From an uncultured Bacteroidales bacterium (GTDB lineage: Bacteria; Bacteroidota; Bacteroidia; Bacteroidales; FEN-979), in NCBI GenBank assembly GCA_903928285.1, contig CAIYQH010000475.1, positions 1-5,102 on the forward strand: a stretch of 5,102 nt of DNA, read 5' to 3'. The notes beneath the pieces are model-generated. The model did no database searches, was not told the DNA's origin, and was given only the letters and a program-made list of their open reading frames with translations. Both the position numbers and the translations under genes were made by a program. The stretch's first letter is position 1. Every line of letters starts with the position of its first letter. This document shows positions 1-5,102 of the stretch, piece after piece.

Positions 1-25
1 ATAGCAAAATTACAATATTTTTATG

Positions 26-33
26 TACTTTTG
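26..33 (+). promoter_or_regulatory. Candidate Bacteroidota -7 promoter box for the lipoprotein gene
   Basis: The octamer TACTTTTG matches exactly the Bacteroidota housekeeping sigma -7 consensus TAnnTTTG. It ends 23 bases before the ATG at 57, which would give a short leader. The matching -33 element (TTTG or TTG, about 17-23 bases further upstream) would fall at the very start of the window, where none is visible, so only half of the promoter is supported. Confidence 0.5.
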
Positions 34-56
34 CCAAATACCAAATATAGATCCGG

Positions 57-1055
57 ATGCGCTCTGTTAAAGTCATACTGCCCCTGCTGCTCCTGCTTAC
101 TGCCCTTTTTTCATGCAACAAGGAGCTGAATGTCAATGCCAACTGGAAAGACATTACCGTAGTTTACGGACTGCTTGACCAATCGGCCGATACGACCTTT
201 ATCAAAATTACCAAAGCCTTTCTCGGGCCCGGCGACGCCCTGAAGTTTTCTAAAATTGCCGACTCGAGCACATACCCTGATAAACTTGAGGTTAGGCTGG
301 ATGAATACAACGGCTCCCTGTTTGTCAACTCCTATTCCTGCGACACCATCACCATCCGTAATAAACAAAAAGGCGATTCGATCTTTTATTATCCCAACCA
401 GCTGATGTATTATACAAAGGCCAAACTAAACGAAAATTACAGATACAATCTGTATATCAGGAATAAAAAGACTGGGAAATTAATCACTTCGCAAACTCTG
501 TTGATCCATGACTTTGAAATAATGCGTCCACAGATTAACAGTCAGATCACCTTTACCCCGGGAGGGCATATGACTGAAGTCAGGTGGGCACCGGCCAAAA
601 ATGCCAAGCGGTACCAGCTGATGATCCGGTTCTTCTATGTTCAGTTTCCGAAATCTGGTGTGCAGAAAAAGGATACAAACTACATCGATTGGGTTGTTGA
701 CAACAAGATCATGGCCCTGGATGCCCAGAGTACGCAGCCTTTTGACGAGTACTTCCCGGATGACGGATTTTATTCAGTGGTAGGCGGTCTTCTCGACACC
801 ACCACGGTGCTGACCCGCGTTGCCTATAAATGCCAGTTTATCTTTTCAGTTGCCTCCGACACCCTCAATACCTACATGGAGGTTACCGAACCCTCCCTGT
901 CGCTCGTTCAGGAGAAGCCGGCTTTTACCGACATCAGCAACGGGCTTGGCCTTTTCTCTGCAAGATACACGAAAGTAGTGGATTCCATTTTCCCAAGTGC
1001 ACAGACAAAGGCCTACCTTAAAACCAATGTCTATACCATCGGCCACGGGTTTTGA
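57..1055 (+). CDS. Bacteroidota outer-membrane-type lipoprotein, DUF4249-like, function unknown
   Basis: This encodes a 332-residue predicted lipoprotein. A basic start (Arg2, Lys5) is followed by a Leu-rich hydrophobic segment (residues 6-18) and a lipobox LFSC, with Cys20 as the lipidated residue. The next residues, Asn-Lys-Glu, are not an inner-membrane retention signal, so outer-membrane anchoring is likely; which side it faces is unknown. The mature part looks like a beta-rich globular domain. It has an early hydrophobic strand (ITVVYGLLD, about residues 33-41), a central Arg/Tyr-rich stretch, and a conserved-looking C-terminal block (VQEKPAFTDISNGLGLFSAR, about residues 283-302). That pattern resembles DUF4249-type lipoproteins, which are often found near TonB-dependent receptors, although none is visible here. 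The family match is from recognition, not a search. The ATG is the first possible start because an in-frame TAG lies at 48-50. There is no Shine-Dalgarno, as is common in this phylum. The stop is TGA. It lies codirectionally 136 bp before dnaK, with no evident functional link. Confidence 0.85.
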   Translation: MRSVKVILPLLLLLTALFSCNKELNVNANWKDITVVYGLLDQSADTTFIKITKAFLGPGDALKFSKIADSSTYPDKLEVRLDEYNGSLFVNSYSCDTITIRNKQKGDSIFYYPNQLMYYTKAKLNENYRYNLYIRNKKTGKLITSQTLLIHDFEIMRPQINSQITFTPGGHMTEVRWAPAKNAKRYQLMIRFFYVQFPKSGVQKKDTNYIDWVVDNKIMALDAQSTQPFDEYFPDDGFYSVVGGLLDTTTVLTRVAYKCQFIFSVASDTLNTYMEVTEPSLSLVQEKPAFTDISNGLGLFSARYTKVVDSIFPSAQTKAYLKTNVYTIGHGF

Positions 1056-1090
1056 TCAGCTCCCGGCCATCCCCCCTCTGTTCCTGTCGT

Positions 1091-1122
1091 TTTGTCACTT
1101 GCCTGTCAGCAATTTTGTTTTG
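1091..1122 (+). promoter_or_regulatory. Weak candidate promoter for dnaK
   Basis: TTTG at 1091-1094 and TTGTTTTG at 1115-1122 are 20 bases apart, which fits the Bacteroidota -33/-7 arrangement (TTTG, 17-23 bases, TAnnTTTG) with one mismatch in the -7 box. Transcription would then begin near 1128, inside the inverted repeat that follows. T-rich DNA produces such near matches easily, so this is tentative. No CIRCE element (TTAGCACTC-N9-GAGTGCTAA) can be seen in the spacer. Confidence 0.25.
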
Positions 1123-1123
1123 G

Positions 1124-1155
1124 CACAATGATTGACTATTTGAGGTCAAATTGTG
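1124..1155 (+). repeat. Imperfect inverted repeat in the dnaK leader
   Basis: CACAAT (1124-1129), two unpaired bases GA, then TTGAC (1132-1136) form the left arm. GTCAA (1145-1149) and ATTGTG (1150-1155) form the exact complementary right arm, around an 8-base centre. In RNA, two further G-U pairs (1123 with 1156, 1122 with 1157) could extend the stem. It ends 36 bases before the dnaK start and does not include the Shine-Dalgarno. No T tract follows, so it is not a standard terminator. It could be a regulator binding site or a leader hairpin; its function is inferred only from its position. Confidence 0.5.
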
Positions 1156-1174
1156 TTGAATTTATTGTACACTT

Positions 1175-1182
1175 GAAAGGAG
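1175..1182 (+). promoter_or_regulatory. Strong Shine-Dalgarno site of dnaK
   Basis: GAAAGGAG lies nine bases before the dnaK ATG and is a near-ideal anti-16S match at normal spacing. It fixes the start codon. Neither of the other two genes in the window has such a site, and Bacteroidota genes generally lack one. Confidence 0.8.
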
Positions 1183-1191
1183 ATTATTAAT

Positions 1192-3123
1192 ATGGCAAAA
1201 ATTATTGGTATCGATCTTGGAACCACCAACTCATGTGTGGCTGTCATGGAGGGGAACGAACCTGTCGTTATTCCTAACAGCGAAGGGAGAAGAACAACAC
1301 CGTCGGTTGTCGGCTTTACCGAAAACGGCGAACGCAAAGTAGGCGACCCTGCAAAACGTCAGGCCATCACCAACCCGAAAAACACCGTTTTTTCGATCAA
1401 ACGCTTTATGGGTGAAACCTGGGACCAGGTGCAGAAAGAGATATTACGCGTCCCTTATAAAGTCGCAAAAGGGGAAAACAATACACCCCGTGTAGATATC
1501 ACGGGTAAGTTATATACACCCCAGGAAATTTCCGCCATCGTTCTTCAGAAGATGAAGAAAACGGCCGAGGATTACCTTGGCCAGGAGGTTAAGGAGGCGG
1601 TTATCACCGTTCCTGCCTATTTCAGCGATTCACAGCGCCAGGCTACCAAAGAAGCCGGCGAAATTGCAGGCCTTACCGTAAAACGGATCATCAACGAACC
1701 TACCGCTGCCGCACTGGCCTACGGACTGGATAAAAAGCACAAAGACATCAAAGTTGCCGTCTTCGACCTCGGTGGCGGAACCTTCGATATTTCGATCCTG
1801 GAACTGGGAGAGGGAGTGTTTGAGGTTAAGTCGACCAACGGGAATACCCACCTTGGGGGCGATGACTTTGACCATATGATCATTGACTGGCTTGCCGACG
1901 AGTTTCTGAAAGATGAAGGTCTTGACCTGCGTAAGGACCCGATGGCCCTGCAGCGTCTGAAAGAGGCTGCTGAAAAGGCCAAGATTGAACTTTCCAGCTC
2001 TATGGAAACGGAGATCAACCTGCCCTATATCATGCCGGTTGACGGAGTTCCCAAGCATCTTGTGAAAAAACTGAACCGTTCGAAATTCGAACAGCTGATT
2101 GATTCCCTGATGCAGTCGACCATTGCACCATGCCAGAAAGCGCTGCAGGATGCAGGGTTGAAGGCCTCCGAAGTGGACGAGGTAATCCTCGTTGGCGGTT
2201 CGACCCGTATCCCGGCAGTTCAGAAACTGGTTCGCGATCTCTTTGGAAAAGAACCCTCCAAAGGGGTGAATCCCGACGAAGTGGTCGCCATTGGCGCCGC
2301 CATCCAGGGTGGTGTTCTTACCGGTGAGGTCAAGGATGTGCTCCTGCTTGATGTCACCCCCCTTTCGCTTGGTATCGAAACGCTGGGAAGTGTCATGACC
2401 CGGCTGATCGAATCCAATACCACCATCCCGACCCGGAAATCGGAGGTGTTCTCAACGGCTGCCGACAGCCAGACCTCTGTAGAGATCCATATTCTTCAGG
2501 GTGAACGACCCATGGCCAACCAGAATAAAAGCATCGGACGGTTCCACCTTGACGGCATCCCGCCTGCACCCAGGGGTATCCCCCAGGTCGAGGTAACCTT
2601 CGACATCGATGCCAATGGTATCCTCCATGTTACAGCGAAGGATAAGGCAACCGGTAAATCACAGCAGATCAGGATTGAAGCATCTTCAGGACTTTCTGAC
2701 GAGGATATCCGCAGAATGCGCGAAGAGGCCCAGGCCAATGCCGATGCCGATAAGAAGGTGAAAGAGGAGGTTGATAAACTGAATCAGGCCGACACCCTGG
2801 TATTCCAGACCGAAAAACAGCTGAAGGAATTCGGCGACAAAATTCCCGCCGATAAGAAGGCGCCCATTGAAGCCGCCGTTGAAGAACTGAAAAACGCGCA
2901 TAAAAACCGCGATTTCGAAGGCATCGACAAAGCCATGGCCAACCTGAACGCTGTTTGGCAGACCGCCAGCGAAGAGATGTACAAAAATGCATCGCAGAGC
3001 GGGGCGCCCGGCGACCAGCACAGCGGACCGCATACCGAACAGGGACCAAACCCGCAGGGACCGAAAGGCTCCGGAAATGACGAGGTGACCGATGTGGATT
3101 TTGAAGAGGTTAAAGATAAATAA
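1192..3123 (+). CDS. dnaK: Molecular chaperone DnaK (Hsp70)
   Basis: This is a complete 643-residue DnaK, normal in length. It is the cytosolic ATP-driven Hsp70 that binds exposed hydrophobic peptide segments, working with DnaJ and the nucleotide exchange factor GrpE. The nucleotide-binding domain spans about 1-382. It holds the first phosphate motif IDLGTTNS (7-14), Lys70 (the catalytic lysine of the family), the second phosphate motif DLGGGTFD (192-199, with Thr197 matching the known autophosphorylation site) and the adenosine motif VGGSTRIP (334-341). The conserved linker VLLLDV (383-388) joins it to the beta-sandwich substrate domain (about 389-505). An alpha-helical lid (about 506-600) and a Gly/Pro/Gln/Asn-rich tail ending EEVKDK follow; that ending is typical of bacterial DnaK and helps DnaJ-linked function. 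No key residue is missing. The ATG is set by the Shine-Dalgarno nine bases upstream. A strong terminator follows directly and no dnaJ or grpE is adjacent, so dnaK is probably monocistronic. Confidence 0.99.
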   Translation: MAKIIGIDLGTTNSCVAVMEGNEPVVIPNSEGRRTTPSVVGFTENGERKVGDPAKRQAITNPKNTVFSIKRFMGETWDQVQKEILRVPYKVAKGENNTPRVDITGKLYTPQEISAIVLQKMKKTAEDYLGQEVKEAVITVPAYFSDSQRQATKEAGEIAGLTVKRIINEPTAAALAYGLDKKHKDIKVAVFDLGGGTFDISILELGEGVFEVKSTNGNTHLGGDDFDHMIIDWLADEFLKDEGLDLRKDPMALQRLKEAAEKAKIELSSSMETEINLPYIMPVDGVPKHLVKKLNRSKFEQLIDSLMQSTIAPCQKALQDAGLKASEVDEVILVGGSTRIPAVQKLVRDLFGKEPSKGVNPDEVVAIGAAIQGGVLTGEVKDVLLLDVTPLSLGIETLGSVMTRLIESNTTIPTRKSEVFSTAADSQTSVEIHILQGERPMANQNKSIGRFHLDGIPPAPRGIPQVEVTFDIDANGILHVTAKDKATGKSQQIRIEASSGLSDEDIRRMREEAQANADADKKVKEEVDKLNQADTLVFQTEKQLKEFGDKIPADKKAPIEAAVEELKNAHKNRDFEGIDKAMANLNAVWQTASEEMYKNASQSGAPGDQHSGPHTEQGPNPQGPKGSGNDEVTDVDFEEVKDK

Positions 3124-3145
3124 CCCTGTCTGACAACAATACCTG

Positions 3146-3187
3146 AAAAAGGCTGATCCTGCAAAGCGACCGGCCTTTTTTTTTTTT
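3146..3187 (+). terminator. Rho-independent terminator of dnaK
   Basis: AAAAAGGCTG (3146-3155) pairs with CGGCCTTTTT (3171-3180), giving a ten-pair stem with one G-U pair and a 15-base loop. An uninterrupted run of twelve T (3176-3187) contains the 3' arm's Ts. It starts 22 bases after the dnaK stop codon. This should end the dnaK transcript and insulate the downstream gene. Confidence 0.88.
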
Positions 3188-3292
3188 ACCCTTCCACGGG
3201 TTGATATTCTTAAAAAGCAATATTTGTTTTCTGGCTCTCCGGGCAGGAAAAGGGAATTTTAGGTTTTGTGAAAACATAGACAGGAATGATCG

Positions 3293-3305
3293 ATGATTTA
3301 ATCAT
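3293..3305. repeat. Short perfect palindrome upstream of the surface-protein gene
   Basis: ATGATT-T-AATCAT is a perfect 13-base palindrome. A further ATGAT copy lies just upstream at 3286-3290, joined to it through an ATCGAT overlap. It sits about 90 bases before the ATG at 3395, within the otherwise featureless AT-rich spacer 3188-3394. It could be an operator, but short AT-rich palindromes arise readily by chance. Confidence 0.3.
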
Positions 3306-3345
3306 TTGTTAATAAATTACTGACGCACAATCCAAAAATTATTAG

Positions 3346-3353
3346 CATTTTTG
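3346..3353 (+). promoter_or_regulatory. Tentative -7 promoter box for the surface-protein gene
   Basis: CATTTTTG matches five of the six fixed positions of the Bacteroidota -7 consensus TAnnTTTG and ends 41 bases before the ATG, a sensible leader length. No TTTG or TTG lies at the expected -33 distance; the nearest clear TTTG (3305-3308) is 37 bases away, which is too far. Confidence 0.35.
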
Positions 3354-3394
3354 TATCTTATTTCCCCGGCGGTCATTTTAACCTCTATACCGAT

Positions 3395-5102
3395 ATGAAA
3401 CAACGATTTACAAGCTTAGGGCTTACCTTTTTATTGCTTATCTTTTTTGCAAATGGCTATACCCAGACTGTTACAGAACTGGTAATTCCCAGGTATTTCG
3501 GCAGTAAAACCGCAGCTTCGACCAACAATGCAAGAACGGCCTTTGCCGTTTGCTTTAAGATTGACGGACTTACCCCGAACACTTCCTATGATCTCAAGCC
3601 GGGGCTGGGCCTTACCACGGATCCTGCAACCAGTTACGGAGCCGGGAATTTCTGGAATGTCACCGCCTTCAGCGGGACGACCAGTCTTTTGAATTATTTT
3701 ACTACCGATGCAACCGGAAGTTCAGGACCGGTATGGGTTTTTTACCAGCCTACCGGTAACGGAACACGCTTTGACGCTGGCCAGCAGCATAACATGAGGC
3801 TCGGCTGGGTGGTGGCAGGTGGTTCCATGCCAAGTTCGCCCCTTTTTGTCGGCGCCAAACTCATGACCGCCCTCGATATCGCCGTTACCGCCAGAACTAC
3901 CGCCACCACCGACGATGGTTGTTTTGTCAAGGGCAGTTCACTGACCCCCTCCAATGGCAAATACATGCTGATGTACGACAACGTTGCCGGTACCGGGGAT
4001 CCCCTGTTTGCTTATATGATCCGGCCGATGATCCCGACCCAGGTAACCAACTCCGAATTGCCGACCGCGGTAAATGATGTCTATATGCAGGCCGGCACCA
4101 GCGCTGCCGGGGATTATGTTGCCGTGATCCCGATCGGGGCCAACAACCCCAATGGCGTGCGGCGTGTTGAATCGCGCAATGCCGACAATACTGTTTATGC
4201 CTTCAATACCAACGCCACAGGAATCTGGGGCAGCGGCGCCAACACGACAACCGCCCTTCGCCGCGATGTGGTGATCCTTACCAGCGGCGATACTCCGCTT
4301 ACCCCCGCTGGTCCGACCACGCCTACAGTAACGACCAATCCAACGGTTACCAATATTTCCTTCAATACCGCCACCGGTGGCGGGAATGTCACCAACGACG
4401 GGGGCTCTCCGATCACCGCCCGCGGTTTATCCTGGAGCCTTACGGCAAATCCGACAGCTTCGGGTGCCCATACGGTTGAACCCGGAACACTGGGTGCCTT
4501 CACCAGCAATATGACAGGGCTGCTTCCCAATTCAACCTACCACCTAAGAGCCTATGCAACCAATGCGTCAGCTACCGGTTACGGAGCCGACATCACCTTC
4601 AGCACCCTTTGCGAAATCATGGCGCCGTTGCCTAATTTTTCAGCAAGTAATGTCAATGTCTCTATCGGCCAGTCCGTTAACTTCTTTGACTCCACAAAAT
4701 ATTGTCCCGATACCTGGGCATGGTCCTTCAACGGCGGTATTCCGAACACATCGACCCTTAAAAACCCGACTGGTATCGCCTATAACTATACCGGCGATTA
4801 TTCAGTTTGCCTTACCGCAACCAACCAATGGGGAACCCAAACCACCTGCAAGAATAACTATATCCATGTCACAGGCCCGACCAATGCCCCGATCGTGATC
4901 ACGGAAATCAACTACAGGTCGCCCATTATCGGCACCGATTCCCTTGAATTCATAGAACTCTATAACAACGGTACCCAACCGGTCAATATGACCGGCTTCT
5001 ACTTCAGCAAGGGGGTCGATTTTACCTTTCCCGCCATGACCCTGAACCCGCAGGGCTATGTGATGGTGGGAAAGAGCTCTGCCTTTCTTACCACCTACTA
5101 CG
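3395..5102 (+). CDS. Large secreted modular protein (FnIII-like, PKD, lamin-tail domains), 3' end outside window
   Basis: The frame stays open for 569 codons to the window edge, so this is the N-terminal part of a longer protein. A Sec signal peptide is evident: basic start (Lys2, Arg4), hydrophobic core (8-18), and a likely cut after Ala-Asn-Gly at 19-21. Residues about 24-300 form a region I cannot assign, with a Gly/Asn/Thr-rich, beta-like composition. Residues about 307-405 are an FnIII-like Bacteroidota repeat, with the GGNVTNDGG (329-337) and TARGLSWS (341-348) signatures and a closing LLPNSTYHLRAYATN (376-390). Residues about 406-495 are a PKD domain, with WAWSFNGG (441-448) and GDYSVCL (467-473). 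From about 499, VITEINY (501-507) and EFIELYNNG (518-526) mark a lamin tail domain that runs off the end. These modules are typical of extracellular adhesive or substrate-binding proteins, and such proteins often end in a type IX secretion signal, which cannot be checked here. The ATG is the first one before the signal peptide; there is no Shine-Dalgarno. It is separated from dnaK by a terminator. Its role and any catalytic domain are unknown. Confidence 0.92.
   Translation, partial: MKQRFTSLGLTFLLLIFFANGYTQTVTELVIPRYFGSKTAASTNNARTAFAVCFKIDGLTPNTSYDLKPGLGLTTDPATSYGAGNFWNVTAFSGTTSLLNYFTTDATGSSGPVWVFYQPTGNGTRFDAGQQHNMRLGWVVAGGSMPSSPLFVGAKLMTALDIAVTARTTATTDDGCFVKGSSLTPSNGKYMLMYDNVAGTGDPLFAYMIRPMIPTQVTNSELPTAVNDVYMQAGTSAAGDYVAVIPIGANNPNGVRRVESRNADNTVYAFNTNATGIWGSGANTTTALRRDVVILTSGDTPLTPAGPTTPTVTTNPTVTNISFNTATGGGNVTNDGGSPITARGLSWSLTANPTASGAHTVEPGTLGAFTSNMTGLLPNSTYHLRAYATNASATGYGADITFSTLCEIMAPLPNFSASNVNVSIGQSVNFFDSTKYCPDTWAWSFNGGIPNTSTLKNPTGIAYNYTGDYSVCLTATNQWGTQTTCKNNYIHVTGPTNAPIVITEINYRSPIIGTDSLEFIELYNNGTQPVNMTGFYFSKGVDFTFPAMTLNPQGYVMVGKSSAFLTTYY

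Noticed and set aside
1041..1076. GC-rich complementary stretches around the lipoprotein stop codon that might form a terminator.
   Set aside because: The pairing is broken after about four bases and no T tract follows, so a terminator for the lipoprotein gene is not supported.
1083..1117. Two CCTGTC copies (1083-1088 and 1102-1107), each followed by a TTTG within a few bases.
   Set aside because: A six-base direct repeat is too short to separate from chance, and no other copy is seen near the genes of this window.
1172..1178. CTTGAAA, identical to the -35 box of E. coli sigma-32 heat-shock promoters, just before dnaK.
   Set aside because: It overlaps the Shine-Dalgarno and lies only 13 bases before the start codon, leaving no room for a -10 element and leader. 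Bacteroidota are also not known to use that promoter type.
1630..2058. A 142-codon open frame on the minus strand inside dnaK, plus several shorter ones up to 3164.
   Set aside because: They lie opposite a fully conserved DnaK and their translations show no recognisable domain or plausible start context. They are best explained as by-products of dnaK codon usage.
3742..4530. Minus-strand open frames opposite the surface-protein gene.
   Set aside because: The plus strand carries a continuous signal-peptide-bearing modular protein across the region; the antisense frames have low-complexity translations.
4554..4898. A 114-codon plus-strand frame inside the surface-protein gene.
   Set aside because: It is out of frame with the main reading frame, which over the same bases encodes the end of the FnIII-like module and a clear PKD domain. 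The alternative translation is Pro/Ser/Thr-rich with no signature.

Overview
The window looks like a chromosomal piece of a Bacteroidota bacterium, most likely from a Bacteroidales-like lineage. The pointers are: a small outer-membrane-type lipoprotein of a kind seen almost only in that phylum; a large secreted protein joining FnIII-like, PKD and lamin-tail modules; an exact TAnnTTTG-type -7 promoter box upstream of the first gene; and no Shine-Dalgarno sequence in front of two of the three genes. All three genes read on the + strand.

Layout: 1-56 is a short promoter/leader region. 57-1055 encodes a 332-residue lipoprotein resembling DUF4249-type proteins. 1056-1191 is a 136-bp spacer with a weak candidate promoter, an imperfect 11-bp-arm inverted repeat and a strong Shine-Dalgarno sequence. 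1192-3123 is a complete, canonical dnaK (Hsp70, 643 aa). A rho-independent terminator with a 12-T tract follows at 3146-3187. 3188-3394 is an AT-rich intergenic region with a small palindrome and a tentative promoter. From 3395 to the window end (5102) runs an uninterrupted reading frame of 569 codons with no stop: the N-terminal part of a large secreted modular protein. Because it has no stop inside the window, a plain ORF search can miss it.

The genes do not look like one pathway. DnaK is the housekeeping cytosolic chaperone and appears to be transcribed alone, as a separate leader precedes it and a strong terminator follows. The two flanking genes encode cell-envelope or surface proteins of unknown role. 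I see no RNA gene, CRISPR array, insertion sequence, transposase or phage signature.

I found no clear new biological system. The points most worth a second look are the inverted repeat in the dnaK leader, the unusually good Shine-Dalgarno of dnaK, and the uncharacterised N-terminal region and missing C-terminus of the modular surface protein.
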